Assembly: GCA_002389045.1 (NCBI GenBank)
Contig: DGNS01000017.1
Location: forward strand, 62,001 to 126,000
DNA length: 64,000 nt
Source: Thiotrichaceae bacterium UBA4486
GTDB taxonomy: Bacteria; Pseudomonadota; Gammaproteobacteria; Eutrophobiales; Eutrophobiaceae
Direction: 5' to 3'
Numbering within the stretch: the first letter of the stretch is position 1; each line of letters opens with the position of its first letter. The notes under the pieces are model-generated. The model saw only the letters and a program-made list of their open reading frames with translations, was not told the DNA's origin and did no database searches. The position numbers and the translations under genes were made by a program. Shown here piece by piece: positions 34,960 through 43,969 of the stretch.

Positions 34960-35649
34960 ATGCAAGAACTGTCCGAATTTGACTATTCCACACTGCTCGC
35001 GAGCTCCATCCACGAGGTGAAGAATTCGCTGAACATGTTGTTGAATACGATCGATAATGTTTCTGGCAGCTGTGATAATCATCATTGTGGAACCCGCGAG
35101 TCGCTGTCATATATCAAGTATGAGGGCACACGCATCAGCGATGACCTGATCGAGTTGCTGGCCATATACCGGATCCGCAACAACCAGTACATGGTTAATA
35201 TCGATGAACATTCCGTATCCGCTTTTCTCAACGAGATCCTGATGCAACACGAAACCACTTTCCGCTACAGAAACATTCAGCAAAGCCTTGATTGCAGCGA
35301 TGACCTGATCTGGTATTTCGACCGCGACCTGTTATCGGTGGTAATGAGTAATGTCATCAACAATCTCTATAAATACACCAGGGACAGACTGGAAATCAGC
35401 GCCGATCAATCCGGCGATTACCTGCTCATCCAAATACGGGACAACGGCGAAGGTTATCCTGATTGGATGCTGAGTCCGGAAACCACACAAAAACAGGCGT
35501 TGCGCACGGATATGGCCGGCACCGGACTGGGTTTGTATTTCTCGAGGCTGGTATGCGGTATACACAAAAACAAGGGCCGCGAAGGCTACATCACCACGAC
35601 CAATGACGGCATAGAAGGCGGCGGCTGTTTTTCCATCTACCTGCCGTAA
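34960..35649 (+). CDS. Small soluble histidine kinase
   Basis: 229 aa with no membrane segment and no separate sensor domain. The phosphoacceptor motif SSIHEVKNSLNMLLN (H18) is at the very N-terminus. The ATPase domain (~115-229) has NNLYKYTRD as the N-box, IRDNGEGYPDWML (G1) and GTGLGLYFSRLV (G2). Input must come from another protein, perhaps the receiver-TPR protein encoded just upstream. Confidence 0.88.
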   Translation: MQELSEFDYSTLLASSIHEVKNSLNMLLNTIDNVSGSCDNHHCGTRESLSYIKYEGTRISDDLIELLAIYRIRNNQYMVNIDEHSVSAFLNEILMQHETTFRYRNIQQSLDCSDDLIWYFDRDLLSVVMSNVINNLYKYTRDRLEISADQSGDYLLIQIRDNGEGYPDWMLSPETTQKQALRTDMAGTGLGLYFSRLVCGIHKNKGREGYITTTNDGIEGGGCFSIYLP

Positions 35650-35701
35650 ACTATTCCGCCAGATTCAAAACGCTGTCTGAATATGCGTTCCGGAATATTA
35701 T

Positions 35702-37819
35702 TCAACCTGTCGGCACTGTAATCCTGAAGACCACCGCCTCGGCAGTATCCAGGTTTTCTGCTGTGATTGTCCCGCCATGAAACTCGGCAATCAGCCTGGC
35801 GATATAAAGACCCAGACCCAGGTGCGGCGTGTCGTCTTTCTGCTTGCGCATGGAAGTCATGGAGTTGAACAACTGTTTTTCCATACCGGAGGGAATGCTG
35901 GAGCCGTAGTTGGTGATCGACAGCTCCAGTAGCTTGCGCTTGCGGGAAAGCGTGATTTCTATGGGCCGGTCACCACTGCTGAATTCCACGGCATTACCGA
36001 CCAGCTTGTCGAGCATCTGCACGAACAGATCCGGGGATATTCTGGCAGTACTGTCAGTATTACCGGGTGTAAATACAAAACGCTGATCGGGATATGCCGC
36101 GGTATAACCCTGAACGCAACCGTCGAGAAGGTCATCGAGGTTAACACTTTCAAACTCCGTTGATTGAATGGCCTGTTCGAGGCGCGCCGCTTCGCTGAGC
36201 CTTGTGACCAGCATATTCAGACGGCGTATCCCTGCCTGTGCCCGTTCGATACAGGTTTGCTGTTCAGCATAACTCTCCGCGCCATGCTGCAGGTTATCCA
36301 GTGACGATTGCACCACGGCCATGGGTGTACGCAATTCATGCGAGAGCTTGCCGGAAAGCCCTTCCAGGTAATCGTGGTACTGGCGCAGGCGATCGACGAT
36401 ATCGACGTAATGCTCGGAGAGTTCTGTAATTTCATCGGCGCCGCCCATGGGCGCCAGTGTCCCGGTAACGCGGCCGTGTTCATCGACGGCAGCATCGACC
36501 TGGCGCCGTAACTTGCGCAGGCGCAGTGACAGGTGGGTGGCAAACGCCAGTAACAGTATCGTAACCACGAGAAACACCAGAAAGGTTTTATTAAAGAGGT
36601 TGCTCATGGCCTCGCGCTGCACCAACTGTATGCGATGACTGGTTTCCTCCATCATCACCACACCGTCAATGAGGTTGCCGTTGAACACCGGCACCGCGGC
36701 GGACACCACGGCGGTTTGCCGGTTCGGCGAACGCCAGTGCACGGTACTGTTTGCTGCCAGGGCCTGTTGAACCTCGTCACTGTCAAGACGCGATTGCCCG
36801 GCCCGATCATCATGAAATCGTGCATCCACATCGGGCAACAGCCACTCATAGAACAGGTTCCATGACTCGCTGCCCGCGGGCCTGGCCAGTTCACCGCTGA
36901 CGGCAAGTACCTGGCCTTTGCTGTCCAGAACCCAGACCCGGCGGCCGCGCAATTCCGCATTATCCCTGAGGATGGCATGAATGGCCGTGGACTGTTGCAA
37001 CAACACATTGGGTTGCGTCGCGGTCATGATGCCGGCCGAACCAATGGTGATTTGCCCGGCGTGGCCGCCACGGGTAAAACTGTCGGTGACCAGCACGCCA
37101 AGCCGGTCGCCAAGCATGTATTCGGGGATCCGCACTTCGAGCACATAACCCTGTTCCGTTTCCTGCCATGCACTGTGTATGTTGGTAATGTAAGTACGCG
37201 TCAGTGTCGACTCGGAAAATTCAAAAAACGGATCGTCAGGATGGTATTCCTGCAATCGGAAGGGAAACATGGCGCCCGGAGCTTCGGGTGAAAAATACGC
37301 CGTTTGCACATGTCCGTACTGATCCTCGAACACCAGGCTGACGTAATCACCGTTGATACCGGTGCCGGCATCGGGTGTGTTGTAGCGGACCTCGCGGTCA
37401 TTGACCTGCAGTAACAAATAGACCTGTCCCGAGTGCCGCGCCATCAGGGTGCTGAAAAATACCGGGGCCGCATCACCGGAAGCGCCTTTCGGCCGTGCAT
37501 AATGATTGGACCAGTCGATATACATCGACCAGTCATTCACGTAACCGTCGATCTGCATCGGATGGCGGATATCGTGGATAAAAATCGCCGGCTGGTCGTT
37601 GTCGTAGATACGGTGAAACAGTTCCGGATGATTGTGCAGAGGCGCGGCCGTGGCCCGGGCGGCGTCCAGCAACGACTGTTCGAGGCTGTCCTGGAGAAAG
37701 CGCTCCATTTCCTGCAGGTATTGCAATCCGACATAGGGAATGCTCAGCACCGCCAGCCCCAGGAGCAGCAACCGTGTCCGGATGGTGAGGCCGAAACGTC
37801 CGGCCCTGCCGGTTTTCAT
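35702..37819 (-). CDS. pdsS: Sensor histidine kinase of the proteobacterial dedicated sortase system
   Basis: 705 aa. Two membrane segments (~12-32 and ~425-448) flank a large periplasmic sensor (~35-420). The cytoplasmic part has a HAMP-like stretch, then KLSHELRTPMAV (H494) and an ATPase domain with DKLVGNAVEF and HLGLGLYIARLIAEF. Its size, sensor layout and position beside the regulator, sortase and target genes match the PdsS family. Its stop is 115 bp before the convergent end of nothing closer than the kinase at 34960, and its start is 6 bp after the regulator gene. Confidence 0.9.
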   Translation of the reverse strand: MKTGRAGRFGLTIRTRLLLLGLAVLSIPYVGLQYLQEMERFLQDSLEQSLLDAARATAAPLHNHPELFHRIYDNDQPAIFIHDIRHPMQIDGYVNDWSMYIDWSNHYARPKGASGDAAPVFFSTLMARHSGQVYLLLQVNDREVRYNTPDAGTGINGDYVSLVFEDQYGHVQTAYFSPEAPGAMFPFRLQEYHPDDPFFEFSESTLTRTYITNIHSAWQETEQGYVLEVRIPEYMLGDRLGVLVTDSFTRGGHAGQITIGSAGIMTATQPNVLLQQSTAIHAILRDNAELRGRRVWVLDSKGQVLAVSGELARPAGSESWNLFYEWLLPDVDARFHDDRAGQSRLDSDEVQQALAANSTVHWRSPNRQTAVVSAAVPVFNGNLIDGVVMMEETSHRIQLVQREAMSNLFNKTFLVFLVVTILLLAFATHLSLRLRKLRRQVDAAVDEHGRVTGTLAPMGGADEITELSEHYVDIVDRLRQYHDYLEGLSGKLSHELRTPMAVVQSSLDNLQHGAESYAEQQTCIERAQAGIRRLNMLVTRLSEAARLEQAIQSTEFESVNLDDLLDGCVQGYTAAYPDQRFVFTPGNTDSTARISPDLFVQMLDKLVGNAVEFSSGDRPIEITLSRKRKLLELSITNYGSSIPSGMEKQLFNSMTSMRKQKDDTPHLGLGLYIARLIAEFHGGTITAENLDTAEAVVFRITVPTG

Positions 37820-37825
37820 GGCTGC

Positions 37826-38524
37826 TCAGGTCTCGCGGTTCCAGCGATAACCCATACCGTAGATGGTGTCGATGGCATCGAATGACGCGTCAATAGCCTT
37901 GAATTTCCTGCGTATACGTTTGATGTGGGAGGTCACTGTACCATCATCGACAAAGATATTGGCATCCTTCATCAACTGGTCGCGGTTTTTGACATGACCC
38001 GGGATGCGCGCCAGGCAGACGACGATCCAGAATTCGGTCAGGGTCAGATCAACCCGGTGACCGCGCCACGTGACCTCGAGGGAATCACAATCGATGTCGA
38101 GCGAACCATGGCGGATGACATCACCGCGATCGCCGCCGGCTGCCTGCAAGGCCTGCTGTCGGCGGAACAATGCCGCGATGCGCGCGCTCAGGTGCGGCAG
38201 TGAAATATCCTTGGTCAGGTAATCGTCGGCGCCAAGGCGCAGACCGGAGATGGAATCCAGGTCTGAATCGCGGGCGGTAAGAAAGATGATCGGTAATGCT
38301 TGCGAGCGCGCACGCAGTTCGCGGCAGAGATCGAAGCCGGCCTCGCTGTCGTCACCGAGGCCGATATCCAGTACCACCAGGTCCGGCAGTTCGCGGTTGA
38401 AAGCGGCCAGCGCCTGCTCGCGATCATCATAGGCGCTGACGCGATAACCCTGTTTAGTCAGGGCTTCGGCATAGTTCCGGCGTATGGCCGGTTCGTCCTC
38501 CACCAGCGCAATGTGTTTCTGCAT
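37826..38524 (-). CDS. pdsR: Response regulator of the dedicated sortase system
   Basis: 232 aa, OmpR type. The receiver has EDE at 9-11, phosphoacceptor D53 in LVVLDIGLGDD and Lys in YLTKDISL. The C-terminal winged helix (~135-232) has VDLTLTEFWIVVCLARIPG and DDGTVTSHIKRIRRKFKAID. ATG 38524 (GGGAGAG upstream) is chosen over longer frames because the receiver begins here. It is divergent from the sortase-target gene and probably controls it. Confidence 0.92.
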   Translation of the reverse strand: MQKHIALVEDEPAIRRNYAEALTKQGYRVSAYDDREQALAAFNRELPDLVVLDIGLGDDSEAGFDLCRELRARSQALPIIFLTARDSDLDSISGLRLGADDYLTKDISLPHLSARIAALFRRQQALQAAGGDRGDVIRHGSLDIDCDSLEVTWRGHRVDLTLTEFWIVVCLARIPGHVKNRDQLMKDANIFVDDGTVTSHIKRIRRKFKAIDASFDAIDTIYGMGYRWNRET

Positions 38525-38713
38525 ATTCTGTCTCTCTCCCGGTGAGATCACGTATCCCGAGTATATCGATTTCACCATCAATATCCGCAACCCGGATTCA
38601 ATTTCCTTTTTTTCGCCACAATTGATCGTCACCCTGCCCGATTTCATACCGGCTGCCGCCAGATGCCGGGACTTTAATTGCTGTTACACGAACACCATGA
38701 CAGGAGCCCGTCG

Positions 38714-38791
38714 ATGACACAACACCAGACCCCGATCACTTTGAGCGCTTACGGCGCCGGGAATTCCGCGGCTTGCAGCAGCAATGAATAA
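38714..38791 (+). CDS. Possible 25-aa upstream peptide coupled to the sortase target gene
   Basis: Short frame beginning ATG 38714 with a good AGGAG eight bases upstream, ending at TAA 38789-38791, which overlaps the ATG of the next gene (AATGAATAA). The larger gene itself has a poor Shine-Dalgarno, so translation may reach it by coupling through this peptide. No family is recognised; the peptide is polar and Ser/Ala-rich. Confidence 0.4.
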   Translation: MTQHQTPITLSAYGAGNSAACSSNE

Positions 38792-40904
38792 AACCGCGAT
38801 GGTGAAAACCCGCAACCGATCGTTTCTGATCATCGCCGCACACTGCCTGCTCCACGGTTTCAGTGCCGGCATGGTCGCTTCAATCCTGCTCAGCCTGCTG
38901 GTACTGCTGCTCTCTCCCGCGGCCGGCGCCATGACTGCGGACCATGAAGATGCGTTGACCATGGAACATCCCGCCGATGTCACCCGCGGCAGCCTGTTGT
39001 TGAAAACGGCAAACGGCCTTGAACACGCACCGCTGCTAACAACGGATGTCCTGCTCACTGTTTCCGGACTCATCAGCCGCGCCCGGCTGCAACAAAAGTT
39101 CATTAATGAAAGCGATGACCGGGTTGAAGCCATCTACGTGTTTCCCCTGCCTGACGATGCCGCGGTCGACAGTCTGCGCATGATCATAGGCGAGCGCATC
39201 ATTGAAGGGCGGATCAAGGAGCGCGAGGCTGCGAAAAAAACCTACGAACAGGCAAAAAACAGCGGTCAACGCGCCAGCCTGGTGGAACAGGAACGCCCGA
39301 ACATCTTTACCACCAGCGTGGCCAATATCGGCCCCGGGGAAACGGTAACGGTCGTGATCGAGTTCCAGCAAAGCGTACGCTACGACAACGGTCAGTTTTC
39401 CCTGCGCTTTCCCATGGTGGTCGCGCCGCGATTCATTCCCGGTACGCAGCAAGTACACGGCTTCAGTGGCCACGGCTGGGGCATCAACACCGACGAGGTC
39501 GACGATGCACAACGCATCACCCCGCCGGTGCGCCACCCCGACGCGGGTACTGTCAATCCGCTCACTCTCGAAGTCCGGCTCGACAGCGGTTTTGCCCTGC
39601 AAAACATCATGAGTTCCTATCACGCCATAGACATCCGGCAGAATGCCAACACCCGCTACACCATCACACTGAAAGACGGCGCCGTACCGGCCAACCGCGA
39701 TTTTGAACTCAACTGGCGCGCCGTGCCCGGGGAATCACCGCGGGCCGCCCTGTTCAGCGAACGCCATGGTCAAAATCACTACGCCAAGATCATGGTGTTG
39801 CCACCGGCCACCGGTGCGGCCGGGGCGCTGCGGCGGCAGGTGATCTTTGTCATCGACACCTCGGGATCGATGGGCGGAGCATCCATTCGCCAGGCGCGCG
39901 CGGCCCTGCTGCTGGCGCTGCAACGCCTGCAGGCGGGTGATACGTTCAATGTCATCCAGTTCAATTCACGCACCGAGAGCCTGTTCGACCGGCCCGAAGC
40001 CGTCAGCCCGCAGACGCTGCGCAGCGCGAATGCTTACATACAACGGCTGCATGCCGGTGGCGGCACCGTCATGTTGCCGGCGCTCGAACAATCGCTGTCA
40101 AGCAGTACTAAAGACTACGACGTGCGCCAGGTGATCTTTCTCACCGACGGCAGTGTCGGCAATGAAGACGCCCTGTTCGAAAGCATCCGCCGCCACATTG
40201 GTGATACGCGGCTGTTTACCGTAGGCATCGGTTCGGCGCCGAACGCCCACTTCATGCGCCGCGCCAGCCGTTTCGGCCGTGGCACTTATACCTATATCGG
40301 TGATGTCAACGAAGTCGGCGAGCGCATGCAGGCATTGTTCGCCAAACTGGAATCCGCCGTGATGACCGGCATCCGGGTGCAGGGAGCAGGTCAGGCGGAG
40401 ATGTGGCCGCAGGCGATCCCGGATCTCTACAGCGGCGAACCGCTGATGTTCACGCTGCGCGCCGGTGAATTACCCGGATCGCTGAACGTCAGCGGCGAAA
40501 TCGCCGGACAACCCTGGTCCTCGGAACTCGTCCTCGACGGCGGACAGGATCACCCGGGCGTTGCCCGGCTCTGGGCCCGGCAGAAAATCGCGGCCCTGAT
40601 GGATCAGCGCGGCAGCGGCAACGAAGCGGAACAGATCAGGCGTTCGATCATCGAGCTGGCGCTCGAACATCACCTGGTCAGCAAGTACACCAGCCTGGTT
40701 GCAGTGGATGTCACCCCGGCCCGCGTCCGCGAAGCCCTGTTAAAAAGCCTGCCGGTTCCGGTCAACCTGCCGCACGGCTGGGACTACGACAAGGTGTTCG
40801 GCAAACTGCCGCAAACGGCAACGCCCGCCACCTGGAATATGCTGGCGGGATTGTTATGTCTGCTGACAGGCCTCGTCCTGCTGCGGGGACGCCGCCATGT
40901 CTGA
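38784..40904 (+). CDS. Sortase target protein with VIT and vWA domains and LPQTA sorting signal
   Basis: 706 aa, surface protein of the marine proteobacterial sortase system. In order: a signal peptide or anchor (~15-50, LHGFSAGMVASILLSLLVLLL); a VIT domain (~65-190, with PLPDDAAVDSLRMIIG and ERPNIFTTSVANIGPGE); a von Willebrand A domain (~350-520) with the MIDAS motif FVIDTSGSMGG; then a C-terminal sorting signal of LPQTA (675-679), a hydrophobic helix and the basic tail RGRRH. The sortase gene overlaps its end by 8 bp, so enzyme and substrate are made together. Confidence 0.93.
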   Translation: MNKTAMVKTRNRSFLIIAAHCLLHGFSAGMVASILLSLLVLLLSPAAGAMTADHEDALTMEHPADVTRGSLLLKTANGLEHAPLLTTDVLLTVSGLISRARLQQKFINESDDRVEAIYVFPLPDDAAVDSLRMIIGERIIEGRIKEREAAKKTYEQAKNSGQRASLVEQERPNIFTTSVANIGPGETVTVVIEFQQSVRYDNGQFSLRFPMVVAPRFIPGTQQVHGFSGHGWGINTDEVDDAQRITPPVRHPDAGTVNPLTLEVRLDSGFALQNIMSSYHAIDIRQNANTRYTITLKDGAVPANRDFELNWRAVPGESPRAALFSERHGQNHYAKIMVLPPATGAAGALRRQVIFVIDTSGSMGGASIRQARAALLLALQRLQAGDTFNVIQFNSRTESLFDRPEAVSPQTLRSANAYIQRLHAGGGTVMLPALEQSLSSSTKDYDVRQVIFLTDGSVGNEDALFESIRRHIGDTRLFTVGIGSAPNAHFMRRASRFGRGTYTYIGDVNEVGERMQALFAKLESAVMTGIRVQGAGQAEMWPQAIPDLYSGEPLMFTLRAGELPGSLNVSGEIAGQPWSSELVLDGGQDHPGVARLWARQKIAALMDQRGSGNEAEQIRRSIIELALEHHLVSKYTSLVAVDVTPARVREALLKSLPVPVNLPHGWDYDKVFGKLPQTATPATWNMLAGLLCLLTGLVLLRGRRHV

Positions 40905-41496
40905 TGTGCTGAAACGCCGGCTGATCACGCTCGGCTTGTCTTTCCTCCCCCTCTACGGTGTATGGATGTTCGGACAGGGAGTCTGGATCCACGCCAAGGC
41001 GCAAGTGGCGCAGGTTCTCCTGGAATCGGCCTGGTCACAAACACGCCAGGGCCACAAGGAGGTGAAACCGTGGCCCTGGGCCGATACCTGGCCGGTCGGC
41101 CGATTGACCGTGCCGCGCCTTGGTGAACGCCGTCTCGTCCTGGCCGGGGCAAGCGGGTCCTCCCTTGCCTTCGGTCCAGGACACCTTTTTAACAGCGCGG
41201 CGCCGGGTGAGGCGGGCAATTGTGTGATCGCCGGACATCGTGATACGCATTTCCGTTTTATTCGTCACCTGAAAAAAGGTGATCACATCGTCCTTGAAAA
41301 CCCGCGTAATAAAATCACGACTTATGAGGTGCAAGCGTTGCTGATCGTCGACGAGAACTCGCACCGGATCCTGCAACAGGACGCCGGCAACCGGCTGACA
41401 CTGATCACCTGTTATCCCTTCGATGCCATCCGCTCCGGCGGGCCGCTGCGTTACGTGGTGATCGCCCGTGCCGTGAGCCGGAGCGTAATCATTTAA
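40897..41496 (+). CDS. Class GN sortase
   Basis: 199 aa transpeptidase that cleaves the LPxTA signal of the neighbouring protein. An N-terminal membrane anchor (~9-30) is followed by the sortase barrel with catalytic His114 (AGHRDTHF), Cys172 (TLITCYPFD) and an Arg, probably R185 (SGGPLRYVV). All three catalytic positions are present. It is placed between its substrate gene and a six-hairpin-like gene starting 13 bp downstream. Confidence 0.95.
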   Translation: MSDVLKRRLITLGLSFLPLYGVWMFGQGVWIHAKAQVAQVLLESAWSQTRQGHKEVKPWPWADTWPVGRLTVPRLGERRLVLAGASGSSLAFGPGHLFNSAAPGEAGNCVIAGHRDTHFRFIRHLKKGDHIVLENPRNKITTYEVQALLIVDENSHRILQQDAGNRLTLITCYPFDAIRSGGPLRYVVIARAVSRSVII

Positions 41497-41509
41497 CCCG
41501 AGGAGACCC

Positions 41510-42871
41510 ATGTACGCATTACTGAAATCGCCCGCGGAAATCCGCACCCACCATCACCCTGTACAGATACCGGATGATGTACGCGTCGATGAACCGGCGC
41601 TGACCCACAGCCTGCGGCGCAAGCTGCTGAACCGGCACCGGCAGAATTTCAACTGGCAGGAAGGCGGAACCCGTTCGCCGATCAAATACCTGGATCGCGA
41701 CAGCGTGGAATACTCGCTGACACAGGCGGCCGACAATAATACCAGTGAAGCCCGCATGGCCCGGTTGACGCTGTATCGCTCGCTGGCCCTGCAGGACAAG
41801 GTCTGGGGCGGCATCTTCCAGTACGCCACCGGTGACTGGCATCATCCCCATTATGTCATGACCATGGCCAGTCAGGCCGGTCACCTGCGCATGTATGCCC
41901 TCGCCCATGCGCTGTGGGACAACCGCATCTTCAAAAGCGCCGCCCTGCAAATCCGCGCTTACCTGTCACGTTTCCTGGCCAGCCCGGTGCATGCGTTTTA
42001 TGCCGGCCAGCTCGATCGCATCCGCGATTGCGAACCGCGCAGTTACTACGCCATGAACGAACTCCAGCGTCTGCGGCACGGCATACCCGAGATCGATACG
42101 CGAATACTCGCGCGGGAGAACGGCTGGGCCATCGAGGCGCTCGCCACCTGTTATGAATACTGTAACGACGCTGCCGCTCTGGAGCTCGCTGTCAACGCGG
42201 CGCACTGGATCATCGGCCAGCGGAGTATCGCCGACGGCGGTTTTAAAAACGGCGAAGAGATCAGTTACCGCCTCGGAGACACCCTGGCCATGGGCCGGGC
42301 CTTTTTGCAGTTGTATCGTGCCACCGCTGATGCCGACTGGCTTGCCCGCGCCATCAATGCCGCCGATTTCATTGCCCTGCATTTTCATCATCGCGGTGGC
42401 GGTTTTGTCCCCGCCGTGAATACCCGCAGCAAGCTGCAAACCGGCCCGGGTATCGATGAGAACCTGTCGCTGATGCGCTTTGCCAACCTGTTGTCGTTCT
42501 ATTCCGGCCGCAAACGTCATCGCGGCATGGCCAAACACTGTTTTCGTTTTCTGTGCCTGGATGAAGTGGCCACCGCACGCGACGAGGAAACCGGCATTCT
42601 GCTGGCCGACCAGGAATACCACGAGCGGCCGCTGCAGATCACGCTCATCGGCAGCCGCAAGGATCAACGGGCGCGGGCACTCTACCGGGTGGCGTTGAAT
42701 CATCATCCCTGGTTTAAAAGACTTGTCTGGCAGGAACCCGGGGAGAGTCCGTTACAGGGCCGCGAGATGTATTTCAAACAGCAGCCGGTCGCGGTGGTCA
42801 GGCATCCGTTCAGCAAAAGCTCCCACTTTTACGAACCACAAAGCCTGAAGGATTTTCTCTGGTCCTTATGA
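41510..42871 (+). CDS. Six-hairpin (a/a toroid) protein, YyaL C-terminal-like
   Basis: 453 aa, no signal peptide. Tyr/Trp/His-rich helical repeats such as GGIFQYATGDWHHPHYVMTMASQAGHLRMY, AIEALATCYEYCNDAAALELAVNAAHWI, DGGFKNGEEISYRLGDTLAMGRAFLQLY and ENLSLMRFANLLSFYSGRKRHRGMA resemble the glycoside-hydrolase-like half of YyaL/DUF255 proteins. The N-terminal thioredoxin domain of that family is missing. The fold is seen in sugar epimerases and thiol-linked YyaL proteins. Starts 13 bp after the sortase, with GAGGAG before its ATG, so it is likely part of the sortase operon. Function unknown. Confidence 0.7.
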   Translation: MYALLKSPAEIRTHHHPVQIPDDVRVDEPALTHSLRRKLLNRHRQNFNWQEGGTRSPIKYLDRDSVEYSLTQAADNNTSEARMARLTLYRSLALQDKVWGGIFQYATGDWHHPHYVMTMASQAGHLRMYALAHALWDNRIFKSAALQIRAYLSRFLASPVHAFYAGQLDRIRDCEPRSYYAMNELQRLRHGIPEIDTRILARENGWAIEALATCYEYCNDAAALELAVNAAHWIIGQRSIADGGFKNGEEISYRLGDTLAMGRAFLQLYRATADADWLARAINAADFIALHFHHRGGGFVPAVNTRSKLQTGPGIDENLSLMRFANLLSFYSGRKRHRGMAKHCFRFLCLDEVATARDEETGILLADQEYHERPLQITLIGSRKDQRARALYRVALNHHPWFKRLVWQEPGESPLQGREMYFKQQPVAVVRHPFSKSSHFYEPQSLKDFLWSL

Positions 42872-42969
42872 GCCCCACTGCGGCGTCCGCTCATATCCGT
42901 TAGCCCGGGTATGGTCTAAGCTGATAACAGGTAAACCCTTTTATCCACGCTAACGACAGGAGACAAACC

Positions 42970-43272
42970 ATGAGTAATGAAGACAATAAAAAACAGGCTT
43001 ACCAGGATAAATACAAGGCGCAACTGGACCAATGGCAGGCGGACATCGACAAATTGAAAGCCAAATCGGAGGAAGTCGAGGCCGAAACCCGGATCGAGTA
43101 TCAGAAACAGATAGACAGGCTGAAAGCCCTGCAGGAAGAAGCCTGGGAAAATTTTGAAAAACTGAAAAACACCAGTGAACGGGCCTGGGACGAAATGAAG
43201 GTCGAGGCGGAAAAGAAATGGGTGGAAATGAACAACGCCGTCAAATCCATGATGGATAAATTCCGGTTGTAA
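42970..43272 (+). CDS. Small coiled-coil protein
   Basis: 100 aa, strongly charged and helical from end to end (DKLKAKSEEVEAETRIEYQK, WENFEKLKNTSERAWDEMKV), so a coiled coil of about 85 residues with regularly placed Trp. Similar small proteins are known in proteobacteria without firm function; phasin-like or stress roles are possible. GACAGGAG lies upstream of the ATG. No membrane segment. Confidence 0.75.
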   Translation: MSNEDNKKQAYQDKYKAQLDQWQADIDKLKAKSEEVEAETRIEYQKQIDRLKALQEEAWENFEKLKNTSERAWDEMKVEAEKKWVEMNNAVKSMMDKFRL

Positions 43273-43312
43273 AGCTGCAGGCGGCGTATGGCTTTGCTGT
43301 TCAACTACAAAG

Positions 43313-43966
43313 TCAGCCGCCCGGTTCGCCAGCCAGTAGCGGCTCGATGAAGCGCGCCAGCGCCTGGCCGAGCACGCCGTGTTGATCTTCATCCAGGTGC
43401 ACGCCGTCGACCTTGCTGGTGGCGGTTACTGTGCCAGCATCAAAAAAATAACAATGGGTTTCACCGGCGACCTGTTTCAGGGCGCCGGACAAGCCCTCTG
43501 ATTTTACCCCGGCGTTCTCGAACTTCTGCGCCATACTGCCCAGGGCCTGTTCCACGCACGGCGGTGCGACGATTACGATGCCGGGCACCTGCATCCCCGG
43601 TTCCAGCGGCGCACGACGGATGGCATGCACGATGGCTTCGATGCCCCTGGCGCTGTGCCAGGCATTCATGGTGTGCATAGACTGGAAATCATTGGTACCG
43701 AGCATAACGATGACCAGGACCAGCGGTGAATGGATTTCCATGCGCTGCTCCAGCCCATCAAGGCCGTTACGCCCGGGTTTGAAAGGATCCTCCCATACAG
43801 TCCTGCGTCCGTTCAGGCAATCCTCGATCACGCGGACGGCGTGACCGGATTCAGTGAGCCGGTTTTCCATAACGCCCGGCCAGCGCTGATCAAACGCGAA
43901 GCGTTGCCGTGTTTCCGGGATGATGCCCCAGCTCAGTGAATCGCCATAGACCAGGATCTGTTTCAT
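43313..43966 (-). CDS. SGNH/GDSL-family hydrolase
   Basis: 217 aa cytoplasmic-looking esterase or lipase. Blocks seen: GDSLSWG (nucleophile Ser, ~8-14), VMLGTNDF (block III, ~88-95), and the C-terminal DGVHLDEDQHGVLGQALA with the Asp-His pair (~192). Related to arylesterase/TesA-like enzymes. It follows the L,D-transpeptidase gene by 3 bp, so the two probably share a transcript. Confidence 0.88.
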   Translation of the reverse strand: MKQILVYGDSLSWGIIPETRQRFAFDQRWPGVMENRLTESGHAVRVIEDCLNGRRTVWEDPFKPGRNGLDGLEQRMEIHSPLVLVIVMLGTNDFQSMHTMNAWHSARGIEAIVHAIRRAPLEPGMQVPGIVIVAPPCVEQALGSMAQKFENAGVKSEGLSGALKQVAGETHCYFFDAGTVTATSKVDGVHLDEDQHGVLGQALARFIEPLLAGEPGG

Positions 43967-43969
43967 TGG

